Part shown: positions 27,076 through 36,507 of the stretch, one piece after another
Layout of the letters: each line of letters starts with the position of its first letter
Position numbering within the stretch: the first letter of the stretch is position 1
Made by a program: the position numbers and the translations under genes
The notes under the pieces: model-generated
Database searches by the model: none
Seen by the model: the letters and a program-made list of their open reading frames with translations, nothing else
What the model was told of the DNA's origin: nothing
Assembly: GCA_965204405.1 (NCBI GenBank)
Contig: CBDBEN010000004.1
Coordinates: 62,001 to 126,000, forward strand
DNA length: 64,000 bases
Source of the DNA: JANQPX01 sp965204405
Lineage (GTDB): Bacteria > Pseudomonadota > Alphaproteobacteria > Geminicoccales > Geminicoccaceae
Reading direction: 5' to 3'

Positions 27076-27408
27076 GCATGCGCAACTCGAGGTATTTTTC
27101 AGGGATATAGAGCCTTTTCTGCACGGATGCGTTGGTTCAAAGATTGCCCCACATCCGTCATTAGCAAGATCATCACAATGATCACCCAATAGCTCTCGTT
27201 TTTGTTTGATTTATCTTAAGAGCAGTCAGGATGGCATGCGCTTAGCCGATGAGTTCTCGGTTCCGGCCGGCCTGAACGCAGCTTGGCCATCATCCCCACG
27301 ATGTCACCATCACGATATGACCGAATAGTAGGCCTGCCCTAAGACTTCCTTAGCAATTTTATGAAATACAGAAAGTAGAGAAGATCACAATCCTGTGGGA
27401 CATAGAGA
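27076..27408. other. Gene-free region before the chemoreceptor gene
   Basis: 333 bases, more AT-rich near the 3' end, expected to carry the promoter of the chemoreceptor/cheW pair. No convincing sigma-28 or other named promoter was identified by eye, and no ORF with a ribosome site. Confidence 0.4.
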
Positions 27409-29454
27409 ATGTTTAACGGAAAATTTAAAATTGGCGCCAAGTTCAGCGCTGCATTTATAGCAATTATTGCAATATTTTTATCAATTTCGGCGGCTACCTA
27501 CTCTTCACTTAAGAGCATCGAGGATGCCGATGCATGGAATACCCATACCCATAATGTACTCGACCATGCGAATGTTCTCATCGCATCCGTTGTGAACGAG
27601 GAAACCGGTGTTCGAGGTTTTCTGGTATCCGGAGACGAAAACTTCCTTGAGCCTTATAAAGCCGGCAAGGAGGATTTCCAGAATGCCCTCCAAAAGCTTC
27701 TGACCCTGACTTCGGATAATCCCGCTCAGCAGGAGCGGCTCCGTCGTGTCGAGCGTTTCGAGAATGAGTGGCGGACGGCTATTGCGGAGCGTGAAATCTC
27801 CTTGATGCGTTCGGCGGCGACGCGTGAGGAAGCGCGGGCGCTTGAAGCGTCAGGCGCTGGCAAGAGCCTTATGGACCAGCTGCGCGGTGCTCATCGAGAG
27901 TTTGATCAGGCCGAAAGAGGGCTGCTGGACGTGAGGACCGCTAAGAAAGAGGCGGCTGCATCTTTTACCATATGGGCTATCGGCCTCGGCACCGTTTTGA
28001 TGTTGGCGCTTTCAATGATCATTGGCTGGACGCTGACACGCAATATCGCCTCGCCAATCGCCGTTATGACAACAGTGATGCAAGATCTAACCAACGGCAA
28101 GACGGATGTGGCCATCCCGGACAACACGCGGAAAGATGAAATCGGCGATATGGCAAGCGCTCTCAAGGTGTTCCGAGCGAACGCCGAAGAGATGAAGCGC
28201 CTGGCAGCGGAAAAAGAGGCAACCCAAGCCGCAAAAGAACAAGAAGAAGCAGCGATGCGGGAAAAAGAGGCAGCCTTCCAACGGGAAATCGATGCTGTGA
28301 CCGAGGCAGCAGCCAAGGGAGAGTTCAATCGACGGATCGCGACTGACAATCGCGAAGGGATCTTCCTCAGTATTGCCACACGGATCAATGGGCTCAATGA
28401 CACGGTGAGGCAAGCAACCGACGAACTGGACGCTATGCTCGCGGCAATGGCCAAGGGAGACTTGAGTAAGCGGATCAGCTCCGACTATCAGGGGAAATTC
28501 GGCGAACTCAAGGACAACGCCAACAACACTGCCGCGCAGCTCACGGACATTGTGGCTCAGATCCAGGCTGCATCCGCTGAGGTTGAAACTGCCTCTGCAG
28601 AGATCAATGGAGGCACAGAGGATCTAGCCGGTCGTACCGAGCAGGCGGCGTCCAATTTGGAGGAAACCGCAGCTGCAATGGAGGAGATGGCGACCACGGT
28701 CAAGCAGAATGCGGACAACGCCAAGAACGCCAACCAACTCGCTGACGAAGCCAACAATTCGGCTACGAAGGGCGGCCAGGTCGTCGAGCAAGCTGTCAGC
28801 GCCATGGGCGGTATCGAACAGTCCGCGCAGAAGATCACCGACATCATCGGGGTGATCGACGAGATTGCCTTCCAGACCAACCTTCTGGCGCTTAATGCCA
28901 GCGTCGAGGCAGCACGTGCCGGCGAGGCGGGCAAAGGCTTTGCTGTGGTTGCCCAGGAGGTTCGCCAACTGGCGCAGCGCTCAGCACAGGCCGCGTCCGA
29001 TATCAAGACGCTGATCCAGGACAGCAATGGACAGGTGAAGGACGGCGTGCAACTGGTCAATCAGGCGGGTGAATCGTTGAGTGAGATTGTTGGCTCGATC
29101 GGCAAGGTTGCTTCGATCGTCCAGGAGATCTCCGCTGCCTCTCAGGAGCAAACAATTGGTGTTCAGGAGATCAACGGATCGGTGGCCAGCCTGGACGAAA
29201 TGACCCAGCAAAACTCTGCCTTGGTTGAGGAAAATACGGCTTCCGCCCGAACCCTAGCAAATGAGGCCGGCAAGCTATCGGAAGCTGTCTCATTCTTTAT
29301 CCAGGGCAAAGGACCAGCCGCCAAGATACGGGTACCGACAACGACAAGGTCATCCCGCGCCGCACCAAAGATGCAAAGCTCTACACCTCAACCAGCGAAC
29401 AGGGCTCCAGCACCCGCTATGGCCGGCCAAGATGACGGATGGGCCGAGTTCTAG
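27409..29454 (+). CDS. Methyl-accepting chemotaxis protein with CHASE3-type sensor
   Basis: 681 residues. Segment 1 (about 13-31) and segment 2 (about 186-206, WAIGLGTVLMLALSMIIGW) bracket a periplasmic helical sensor resembling CHASE3 (VVNEETGVRGFLVSGDENFL). A HAMP domain follows at about 207-259 and a second HAMP-like region near 330-380 (AMAKGDLSKRISSDYQGKFG). The MCP signalling domain at about 400-630 has the conserved hairpin tip (EIAFQTNLLALNASVEAARA). The protein ends DDGWAEF, resembling the xWxxF pentapeptide tail that tethers CheR/CheB. The AT-rich first 60 bases differ from the body of the gene. cheW follows. Confidence 0.93.
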   Translation: MFNGKFKIGAKFSAAFIAIIAIFLSISAATYSSLKSIEDADAWNTHTHNVLDHANVLIASVVNEETGVRGFLVSGDENFLEPYKAGKEDFQNALQKLLTLTSDNPAQQERLRRVERFENEWRTAIAEREISLMRSAATREEARALEASGAGKSLMDQLRGAHREFDQAERGLLDVRTAKKEAAASFTIWAIGLGTVLMLALSMIIGWTLTRNIASPIAVMTTVMQDLTNGKTDVAIPDNTRKDEIGDMASALKVFRANAEEMKRLAAEKEATQAAKEQEEAAMREKEAAFQREIDAVTEAAAKGEFNRRIATDNREGIFLSIATRINGLNDTVRQATDELDAMLAAMAKGDLSKRISSDYQGKFGELKDNANNTAAQLTDIVAQIQAASAEVETASAEINGGTEDLAGRTEQAASNLEETAAAMEEMATTVKQNADNAKNANQLADEANNSATKGGQVVEQAVSAMGGIEQSAQKITDIIGVIDEIAFQTNLLALNASVEAARAGEAGKGFAVVAQEVRQLAQRSAQAASDIKTLIQDSNGQVKDGVQLVNQAGESLSEIVGSIGKVASIVQEISAASQEQTIGVQEINGSVASLDEMTQQNSALVEENTASARTLANEAGKLSEAVSFFIQGKGPAAKIRVPTTTRSSRAAPKMQSSTPQPANRAPAPAMAGQDDGWAEF

Positions 29455-29517
29455 TCATCGTCATCGAGCACCATTCATCGCCGAACAGAAACAACCGTGA
29501 AGCGAAGTGGGAAATCA

Positions 29518-30039
29518 ATGAGCAATATCGCGATCTCCGACGCCGATCCCCAAGATCACAGCCAGACAAGATCGAGCGAAGCAGCCGAGCAAGCTTGGTC
29601 GCAGTATGTGACTTTTATGATCGATGAGCGTTCCTACGGCATCGAGATCACCAAGGTTCGTGAGATCAAGGGATGGAGCGAACCGACCGAACTGCCCAGC
29701 GCTCCGCATGCCATGCGTGGGGTTCTCAATCTTCGCGGCGTGATCGTGCCAATCTTCGACCTCCGTGCCCGTTTCGGTCGGGGCGAAACCCAGGCAAGCG
29801 AAGAGCATGTCGTGATCATCGTGGCGTTGGGTGATCGCCTGATCGGCGTATTGGTCGATGCGGTGTCAGATATATTGACCTTTGAACCGAATGAAGTCCT
29901 ACCCGTACCTGAGATGAACGCAGGAACAGATCAACGTTTCATCTCAGGGCTGGTCTCCAGGGACGACCGGTTGGTGGCCCTCCTCAGCCTTGAGGAGCTG
30001 TTTGATCTTGGCGATTTGCCGTCAGATATGACCTTCTGA
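29518..30039 (+). CDS. cheW: CheW chemotaxis coupling protein
   Basis: 173 residues from MSNIAISDAD at 29518; a GTG at 29497 would add seven. The CheW double SH3-like fold is marked by QYVTFMIDERSYGIEITKV, GVLNLRGVIVPIFDLRARFG and VVIIVALGDRLIGVLVDAVS. CheW couples receptors to the CheA kinase. No CheA, CheR or CheB is visible nearby, so this receptor-CheW pair must use a kinase coded elsewhere. Spacing of 63 bases after the receptor gene suggests one transcript. Confidence 0.93.
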   Translation: MSNIAISDADPQDHSQTRSSEAAEQAWSQYVTFMIDERSYGIEITKVREIKGWSEPTELPSAPHAMRGVLNLRGVIVPIFDLRARFGRGETQASEEHVVIIVALGDRLIGVLVDAVSDILTFEPNEVLPVPEMNAGTDQRFISGLVSRDDRLVALLSLEELFDLGDLPSDMTF

Positions 30040-30114
30040 TCCGGGACTGCGCAAGATGCCGTGTACCATCGCTACCGGCAGTTTGCTGAAGTAGAATCTT
30101 AGCGCGACAGCCCT

Positions 30115-30258
30115 CTATTTCGCCCGCTTCATCTCGAACTTGATCTGATTTTCGATCAACGCATTGATCCGGACGATCTGTTCGGTGATTTCGCGAACTT
30201 CGCGTTCGGCATCGTTTTCTTGTTTCTTCTGCTCATGCACAGGCTGACTACTCGGCAT
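30115..30258 (-). CDS. 47-aa coiled-coil-like small protein
   Basis: The minus-strand reading frame from the ATG at 30258 gives 47 residues. GGGAGA lies at a normal distance upstream. After residue 10 the sequence is almost all helix-forming and charged (ENDAEREVREITEQIVRINA, then LIENQIKFEMKRAK), with hydrophobic residues spaced every three or four as in a short coiled coil. It ends 75 bases from the CheW stop and points towards it. No family recognised; might be a microprotein adaptor. Confidence 0.5.
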   Translation of the reverse strand: MPSSQPVHEQKKQENDAEREVREITEQIVRINALIENQIKFEMKRAK

Positions 30259-31069
30259 AGCGCTAATCTCCCAGCGAAAGCAGGTCACTATAGACCGATC
30301 ATTCCAGGAGTCGCCTGGAATGGCGAGCTCACACTTCGCGTGGGAGGTGGATTAGGAGACGGGCGCACGCATGCACGACGCTATCTCAGCTCAGAAATCC
30401 GTTGATGAGATTGGAATTGCTGGACTCAGAATGAGTCTGATAAGATCAGCTGCGTTCCAGTGGGCGACCGTTTTTGCCTAAACTCCGCACATGGCACTAC
30501 CTATCCGTCAGCCTTGCGGCAGAACCCGCCCGAAAACCGCCTCCCCGAGCGATTTCTGGCCTTAGAGGTCGGTTTCTGGCGCATTATCCGCACGACGAGC
30601 AAAAGCGCTCGTTGCCGCCTTTGACCCAAAGCCCTCCTAACGAGGCGTAGGCGCATCAGTTCTCTAATTCCTCACGCAGCGCACGCTCAGCAGCAGAGAT
30701 CGCATGTTGGACGTCGCAATCATTTGGTGTGCCAATTGACGACGCTGACATGCATAGCCCAGCGTCCCTGCGAGCCTGTTGAAATCGGCGCGACCATATC
30801 AATGGTGCGGTGCAGCTACGACCCCTTTCTTGCGATTTGAGATTCCCCAGCGACGTCAGCTCTTGATGGCACCAAGTACGCATGGGCCTTGTGGGGTACG
30901 CTGCTCAACAGGCAAATTAGGTGTGAGCGGCAGCGCATGCTCTTGTGCCGTTTGGGTGCTATTCCAGCTTACAGACTTTTCATCAGCTCAGCTTGTCTGC
31001 GCAAGTTTCGGGTGGCCTAGCCTTCCAGGCGCCTCTAGGCATGACGTCCAGGCCACCGAGAAAACCAAC
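30259..31069. other. Region without a supported gene
   Basis: About 810 bases. A 9-bp inverted repeat (GCCTGTTGA near 30775 and TCAACAGGC near 30910) is present. Short open frames on both strands have no ribosome sites and no recognisable motifs. The composition and the neighbouring wrecked transporter suggest decayed accessory DNA. Confidence 0.45.
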
Positions 31070-31589
31070 ATGCCTCCTGAAGAAGAAGCAATCAACCAAA
31101 CCATGGTCGCCACCGATTGAGGCTTGCTCGTTTTGCTCTCGGTACTGTGGGGTGCCACATACTTTTTTGTGGCGGTAGCCGTGAACTATTACACGCCGCT
31201 GGTCATCGTTCTGGAGCGTGTCGGAATAGCAGCGTTTGCCTTGGTTCTCCTCCTGATCGCCATGCGCATTCCGATAACCCGTTCAACCTCGGTTTGGGGT
31301 GCGTTTTTCATCATGGGGATTTTGAACAATTTGACCCCATTCACGCTCATGTGACGTGGGGGCAAACCCACATAGCAGGCGGCCTGACCGCGATTCTGAA
31401 TGCCTCAATGCCCCTCTTTGCAGCCGTCGTCGCGCACCTGTTCACCGAGGATGAGAAGCTCACTGCCGGATGGGTTGAGGGGCTGGTCATCAGGTTTGGC
31501 GGCGGGTCGGCGTATCGGCACTGCAAGAGCTTGGATCGGAAACGATCACGCAGCTTGCTGGAGATTGGCGCAGTTTGGGTGGATTATAG
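31070..31589 (+). pseudogene. DMT/EamA-family transporter, decayed and truncated
   Basis: From the ATG at 31070 the frame reads MPPEEEAINQTMVATD, then TGA (31118-31120) where DMT proteins usually have Trp, then continues in the same frame GLLVLLSVLWGATYFFVAVA through NNLTPFTLM. A one-base loss near 31347 shifts the frame to VTWGQTHIAGGLTAILNASM and LFTEDEKLTAGW, another shift near 31500 gives VGVSALQELGSETITQLAGD and then a stop at 31589. The second half of a normal ten-helix DMT transporter is missing. At least three inactivating lesions make this a clear pseudogene. Confidence 0.75.
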
Positions 31590-31919
31590 AAATTTATCGA
31601 GGTTGATCATGACCCTCAATCAGCCACCGGCAGGCGTTGGAGAAGAGACGCTCAGCTCCTGTGAAATACTTCACAGGCCCGGAGATACCCTCCTGGTACG
31701 GTCCATCATTCCTAGCACTGAGCGAGGGCTGGCTGAGAAATCGGTCATCTGACTGCACTGCTGGATATCGGCATAGACATGGATATTAGGGATACGATGG
31801 CTATGGCCTTGCACAACAAGATGTTTGAGAAGCGAAAAAAGTCAGCTGACATTCATGACGAAAACTTGGCTGCTGCGAAGCTCGCATCGCTGTGCGATTC
31901 TTAACCGAGGTAATTGCAG

Positions 31920-32849
31920 ATGAAGGTTTTCATACCGTTAATACTGGCTGTGCTCATTGCAATGACCAGCTCCCCCTCGGCGCAAGATTCGATGGAAAAC
32001 AATCTTGTCCGGATCGAGCATGTCTCTGATGCCGATTGCGCATCACCTTGCAGTCGAATCGCTGTGATCTTCATTCATGGGATTACAGGCGGCCAAGACA
32101 CCTGGCTCAATGAAGACACGCAGGCTCATTGGCCCAATCTTATTGCCACTGATCCGGCATTCGAGAGTCTGGTTGATGTCTTCAGCATCGACTATGATAG
32201 CGCTCCATTTTCGGGACCATCGTTCGTTACCATTCTCAACGAGCTTGCACGTCAACTTGACGACGTTCTTATGAGGAAAAACTATAATAAGGCTATCTTC
32301 GTGGGACATAGCCTCGGGGGAAACCTTGCCCGAGCATATCTGCACCATCTCAAGACACGATATGGTCATCGAGCACTGTCCACATTTCGATTGGTTGTTA
32401 CCCTGGGAACACCCAATAAAGGCTCCTCGTTAGCAAACTTCGCAAAATGGCTTAGTGGTAATGAGCAAGTACGGGTTCTCACCACGGTTACAGAGAACGA
32501 TTTCCAGCAATACCTCAATGTGTCGACCGACGATATTCTGGCTAAGCATGAAGGCTTTTGCCCCGACTTATCTTTCTTTAGCGCGTATGAAATGAATGCT
32601 ATGCCACTTGTGGGGATTGTTGTTTCTCAGGAAAGTGCGACGGCATTTTCTAATGAATCGACAATTAAGGGATTCGAGATGAATCATTCGGAGCTAGCCA
32701 AACCAAAAGGCCGCGATGATCCGATTTATCGATGGGTTGCAGACAGAGTTTCCGATTGCTTGGAAGGCAATCGTCTTTGCGGCGGTACGTTTGACGACGT
32801 GTGCACTCAGATGGGAGGGCCAAACCCAACATTGGCGCTTGACGACTAG
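31920..32849 (+). CDS. Secreted alpha/beta hydrolase, lipase-like
   Basis: 309 residues from MKVFIPLILAVLIAMTSSPS, a clear Sec signal peptide likely cleaved after residue 22 or so (SAQ-DS). The mature protein starts with a lipase-like strand AVIFIHGITGGQDTW (oxyanion loop) and contains the nucleophile elbow FVGHSLGGNLARAYL (serine near residue 128) followed by VVTLGTPNKGSS. The catalytic Asp and His are probably in the C-terminal part. It resembles PGAP1/GPI-remodelling or triacylglycerol lipase-like hydrolases. GAGG lies upstream. Codon use is less GC-rich than most of the window, consistent with acquisition. Confidence 0.75.
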   Translation: MKVFIPLILAVLIAMTSSPSAQDSMENNLVRIEHVSDADCASPCSRIAVIFIHGITGGQDTWLNEDTQAHWPNLIATDPAFESLVDVFSIDYDSAPFSGPSFVTILNELARQLDDVLMRKNYNKAIFVGHSLGGNLARAYLHHLKTRYGHRALSTFRLVVTLGTPNKGSSLANFAKWLSGNEQVRVLTTVTENDFQQYLNVSTDDILAKHEGFCPDLSFFSAYEMNAMPLVGIVVSQESATAFSNESTIKGFEMNHSELAKPKGRDDPIYRWVADRVSDCLEGNRLCGGTFDDVCTQMGGPNPTLALDD

Positions 32850-32915
32850 GGACGGCCTTTTTGGTCAGTTAAAGTGGAATCCTGCTGTTGTTGTTTGCTT
32901 TGGGCGCATCACGTT

Positions 32916-33350
32916 TTAGAAGCTGATCCAGGATCGGATACCGGCTTTTGCTTCGGCCACTGTCTCATAGGCATGCAGGTGGAAGGGTGTGCGGCGAGAC
33001 TCGTCTCTTGACGCCGGGGCGGCGTCGACCGCTGCATGGCAGGCGCGGTTGAGTCGCCGGACATAGCAGAGCTGATCCACGGCCTTGGCCCGGCGAAGCG
33101 TAACCTTGAACAAGAACCTGAGCGCCGACACCATACTGCTGATCGTCGCTGCGCCAATGCCCTGGTTCCGCATACGAAGCTGATAGCGACATAGATCCTC
33201 GAAGCCGGCTCGATCCGACGAGGCGCCGAAAAAGCGCGTGAAGTTCTTCACCGCGCGAATATAGTCTCTTTAGGTTTTTTATCCGATGCTGCGGATCTTC
33301 GTGTCTTCGATCATGCGTCGGCGCATCGGACTGATGGCTTTCTCGGTCAT
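32916..33350 (-). pseudogene. Tyrosine recombinase (integrase) N-terminal relic fused to an IS3-like transposase tail
   Basis: Reading the minus strand from the ATG at 33350 gives MTEKAISPMRRRMIEDTKIR, SIG, stop, KT, stop, RDYIRAVKNFTRFFGASSDR and then QGIGAATISSMVSALRFLFK. This is the SAM-like N-terminal core-binding domain of tyrosine-type integrases, interrupted by two TAA codons and lacking its catalytic domain. The same frame ends with FHLHAYETVAEAKAGIRSWI, which resembles the C-terminus of IS3-family transposases. Two mobile-element remnants have thus been joined. Not functional. Confidence 0.7.
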
Positions 33351-33746
33351 CGGAAACTCGTGTCTCTGTGGATCGATGGCTGTCACCAACGATCCTGGGA
33401 GGCAAGGCTCCCGCTGCCATCGCTAAACGGCTACGGCCGAGCTACGCCAATACCGCGCGAGTGGTTTCGTTCGTTGCCCCACAGCTGACAGTCATCGCCG
33501 GCGACATGCTGACCAATTGCCGCAACATGGGATCTCAGTTGTTTTTTGAGACCGGCCTGTGGCCGGTACAGTCTGAAGGTTACCCTTCGCCGCTCGTTAT
33601 ACATCGTATCGGCTATGATGCATTGCGCCGAGCACCGATCTTAGCCACCGACGATATCGCCCGTGTGAACCATTTCACACCTGTCGGTTATCAGCCGCGC
33701 TAGGATTGATAGACAGTTCGAATTTATAAGATGAACGGATTAACCC
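33351..33746. other. Region without a supported gene
   Basis: About 396 bases between the integrase relic and the peroxidase gene. One plus-strand frame (33368-33703, 111 codons) is open but lacks a ribosome site or recognisable motif. The segment is probably part of the decayed mobile DNA to its left plus the peroxidase promoter. Confidence 0.4.
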
Positions 33747-35267
33747 ATGGCACACATATCAGGCTTACATCTCGACGTTGTTGCTCCACGATCAAAATTC
33801 TATCAAGGGCCGTTTGGTCGAATCTGCCCCGAGCTTGATCCTTGGGAGCCCGAGGGTACGATCGAACAGCAGGACGCGTTTTTTCTACAATTCGCAAGAG
33901 AGCAGATGGTCGAACGGCCCGAACTCGACCCTGCCGAAATAGCGGGTAACAACAGCATCATCGCTGAACTGGAAGAGGAATTCGGCTCGCATATTCCGGC
34001 TGGCTATACTTATTTCGGACAATTCATCGATCATGACATCACATTCGATCCGACCGCATTGATGATGCGGCGTACGGATCCTAACGGCTTACTTAATTTC
34101 AGAACACCGCGACTCGATCTGGATTGCGTCTATGGCCGAGGACCTGCAGATCAGCCTTACCTCTACGATGAGGCATCGGGCAAGCAAAAGATGCTGATCG
34201 GCAAGATCGCTGGCAGCAACCTTCGCGATCTGCCTCGAAATACGCAGGGTCGCGCACTCATCGGCGATATGCGCAATGACGAGAATTCGATGGTAAGCCA
34301 GCTGCAGCTCGCCTTCCTTCTCGCCCATAATGAATTGGTCGATCGCGCCAATGCTGCGGGAATTAGCGATCCCTTCAGCGCTGCGCAGCAGACGCTTCGG
34401 TGGCTCTACCAGCACACTGTCTGGAATGATCTACTCCGCCGCATCACCGTGGATCAGGTTCATAAAGCTGCGCTGACCTTGGTCGATACGCCCGACGGCC
34501 GAAAGAAGTGGGAGTTGGGCCTCGGCGATGTCTATCGCTGGAAGCATCAGCCTTTTATGCCTGTCGAGTTTGCTGGTGCTGCCTATCGCTTCGGTCACTC
34601 CATGGTCCGAAACAGCTATCAAACTAACCATCCGCATCGCGGTTTCGGCAACTTTGCGCCGATCTTCGACAATACCGGCGCGCCGCCTGCGCCTGACGAT
34701 CTTCGTGGCTTCCGTCCCATGCTGAAGGAGAACACGATCCAGTGGGATTGGTTCCTGCAGATGACGACGTCCCAGGGACCCTTCCCGCAGTTGGCGCGAA
34801 AGATCGATACCAAGCTCGCCAACGCACTCGCCCATCTGCATGAAGGACCGCCTGGCGCTCGAGAAAACGTTCTGGCTTTCCGCAATCTCAAGCGCGGTGT
34901 CATGTTTGGCTTGCCCTCGGGCCTTGCCATGGCCGACAAGTTCTGCGTCAGGAAGGCAAGTATTCAGGAAGGTGAGCCCGAGTCGCTCTGGTTCTATCTG
35001 CTGAAAGAAGCGGAGACTGTCCCAGGCAGCAATCGCGGGGAAATGCTTGGCCGGCTCGGTTCTGTGATTGTATGTGCCGTTTTCGCCGGGCTGCTGAAGG
35101 GCGATCCTTGCTCGTTTGTCAATATTGATCCTTGCTGGACACCAAGCGACGACCCACTTCTGAAGCCTGGTGAGGACAACATCGATGACGACAGCTGGAC
35201 GCTTGCATCAATCATTCGTCTATCCGGCCTTCCGGTCGATACGAATGACGTGGAAGAACAGACCTAG
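33747..35267 (+). CDS. Animal-type haem peroxidase (peroxinectin-like)
   Basis: 506 residues. The animal haem peroxidase family is shown by FGQFIDHDITFDPT (distal His with haem-linked Asp, about residues 92-105), GDMRNDENSMVSQLQLAFLLAHNELV (catalytic Arg and helix; His-Asn) and AAYRFGHSMVRNSY (proximal His, near residue 285). There is no obvious signal peptide. Bacterial members make hypohalous acids or oxidise phenolics; they are sporadic and often horizontally spread. It stands alone beside integrase and transporter relics, which supports gain by transfer. Confidence 0.85.
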   Translation: MAHISGLHLDVVAPRSKFYQGPFGRICPELDPWEPEGTIEQQDAFFLQFAREQMVERPELDPAEIAGNNSIIAELEEEFGSHIPAGYTYFGQFIDHDITFDPTALMMRRTDPNGLLNFRTPRLDLDCVYGRGPADQPYLYDEASGKQKMLIGKIAGSNLRDLPRNTQGRALIGDMRNDENSMVSQLQLAFLLAHNELVDRANAAGISDPFSAAQQTLRWLYQHTVWNDLLRRITVDQVHKAALTLVDTPDGRKKWELGLGDVYRWKHQPFMPVEFAGAAYRFGHSMVRNSYQTNHPHRGFGNFAPIFDNTGAPPAPDDLRGFRPMLKENTIQWDWFLQMTTSQGPFPQLARKIDTKLANALAHLHEGPPGARENVLAFRNLKRGVMFGLPSGLAMADKFCVRKASIQEGEPESLWFYLLKEAETVPGSNRGEMLGRLGSVIVCAVFAGLLKGDPCSFVNIDPCWTPSDDPLLKPGEDNIDDDSWTLASIIRLSGLPVDTNDVEEQT

Positions 35268-35373
35268 GGTCGAAAATCATCATTCGCTCTCGCTGCTAGC
35301 TTTACGACAGTCTTATGCAATTTGATGCTCGGCAACGCGGCCCAAGGCCAACTTCAAATGAAGAAAGGACCGT

Positions 35374-35504
35374 CTAGCGCCTTTCCGGGACAGGTCGATC
35401 CAGCCCTCTCCCCCCACCCAACCACCCGATATGGTCGGCAAGTTGGGGTGGTTGGCGGGGAAGAGGGCTGGCACCGCGTAGACCTCAACCGGAAACGCTC
35501 TAGC
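35374..35504. repeat. CTAG-flanked palindromic element, family 1, copy A (candidate MITE)
   Basis: 131 bp with CTAG at both ends. Left tip CTAGCGCCTTTCCGGGACAG; right tip, inverted, CTAGAGCGTTTCCGGTTGAG. The centre is a long palindrome: CCAGCCCTCTCCCCCCACCC pairs with the GGGTGGTTGGCGGGGAAGAG segment, around CGATATGGTCGG. It lies in a 380-base gap after the peroxidase gene and has no coding capacity. Its left tip matches the resident IS630 left end at about 16 of 20 positions. Confidence 0.75.
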
Positions 35505-35648
35505 TGAGAAAGCTGAGTGACTGAATGTGGCACGAGGCACGAACAAGGCTCGTTTCTGCAATCTGGAGAGTAGCTGACCCTACGAAAGCCTGCCGATCGT
35601 CTAACAGATCGCTGTTTCGTTCGACCAGCCGGTGTCAAGCCTTGTGAA

Positions 35649-36116
35649 TCACCTGCAGGGGGGAGCGATCTGCAGGGCTAGTTGGCTGTCAACGTCTTCG
35701 GGAAAGCTGACGGCGAAGATCCCCTCTTGGGTGGAGATGGTTTCGTGAACAAACGGTTTCGAGATGACGTGGTCGCCAAATTTAACGAGCATCGGCTTGC
35801 CAAGATGAGCTTCTGACTCCAGTCTCAAGCGCTCGGCCGCATCCTTTGAAAATTTGACGGCGACCACGCTCTGATCTCCTGCATCAGTCCTCAAGGCAAC
35901 GCTTATAATATCATCATTTTCGAAGCTCGATCCGCCGATCGTGACGGTTTTGCCATTCGCCGAGTCATGCCGGCAGAGCTTTTTGAAACCATCATCGGCA
36001 ACCGCCATGTCGGCCGTGTTCCAAAACGGTATGTGGCCCGCGGTCGAAAGCAGCCAGGCGATTGCGAAGATCGCAACACCGCCAAGGCCCAAGAGCAGCT
36101 TGACATGTTGTTTCAT
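35649..36116 (-). CDS. Membrane-anchored protein with a SecD P1-like domain
   Basis: 155 residues from MKQHVKLLLGLGGVAIFAIA, with GGGGG upstream. One N-terminal membrane anchor (about residues 7-26) is followed by an extracytoplasmic domain. Residues 85-150 (SVVAVKFSKDAAERLRLES, then LGKPMLVKFGDHVISKPFVH) resemble the head of the SecD first periplasmic domain, which has the pattern F..AG..F......N.G..LAIVLDG.VIS.P. No other SecD/SecF membrane helices are present. Possible roles are a periplasmic folding or secretion adaptor. Unlike SecD the core cysteine-containing segment KKLCRHD is unusual. Confidence 0.55.
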   Translation of the reverse strand: MKQHVKLLLGLGGVAIFAIAWLLSTAGHIPFWNTADMAVADDGFKKLCRHDSANGKTVTIGGSSFENDDIISVALRTDAGDQSVVAVKFSKDAAERLRLESEAHLGKPMLVKFGDHVISKPFVHETISTQEGIFAVSFPEDVDSQLALQIAPPCR

Positions 36117-36255
36117 CGGAGCCCCCGAAGAACGGATAGCAGCCGGCCAACGGGGTCTAGCACATATGCCCAATCGCAATGCAGAGCCCGTTCCCGCCTG
36201 CCATCACGGAATAGCTCATCGATGCTGAACCCGCGCTGAATTCAGGCGGTCGCTT

Positions 36256-36333
36256 CTAGCGCATTTCCGGGAGAGGTCGAACCCACCCTGCTTGGTATGG
36301 ATTCGCAATCAAATGATGTGGTCATACCACTAG
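36256..36333. repeat. Chimeric CTAG element: family 1 left tip, family 2 right tip
   Basis: 78 bp bounded by CTAG. The left tip CTAGCGCATTTCCGGGAGAG matches family 1, while the right end (inverted CTAGTGGTATGACCACATCA) matches family 2. It may come from recombination or abortive transposition between two elements. Confidence 0.55.
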
Positions 36334-36507
36334 CAATTTTCATTGGAAAAGACTAGGAAGTCGTGTCGATTCGCCATCGCTGGCGACGGTGTTGGATCAG
36401 GCGGCGACACACCGGCAGGAGCGGGCGTGCGGTGCCGATCTGGCCAAGCAAACGAACGAAGACGGAAACCGATCTTGCGGACCATCGTCAGCCAGTCACG
36501 TGGTAGA

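Noticed and set aside
30656..30883. 75-codon minus-strand open frame in the empty stretch
   Set aside because: No ribosome site and no motif; the surroundings are decayed DNA.
31779..31904. 41-codon plus-strand ORF just before the lipase-like gene
   Set aside because: Starts with ATG and is charged, but has no ribosome site and no known relative; too weak to call.
33368..33703. 111-codon plus-strand frame between integrase relic and peroxidase
   Set aside because: No ribosome site, no motif, and it crosses the edge of decayed mobile DNA.
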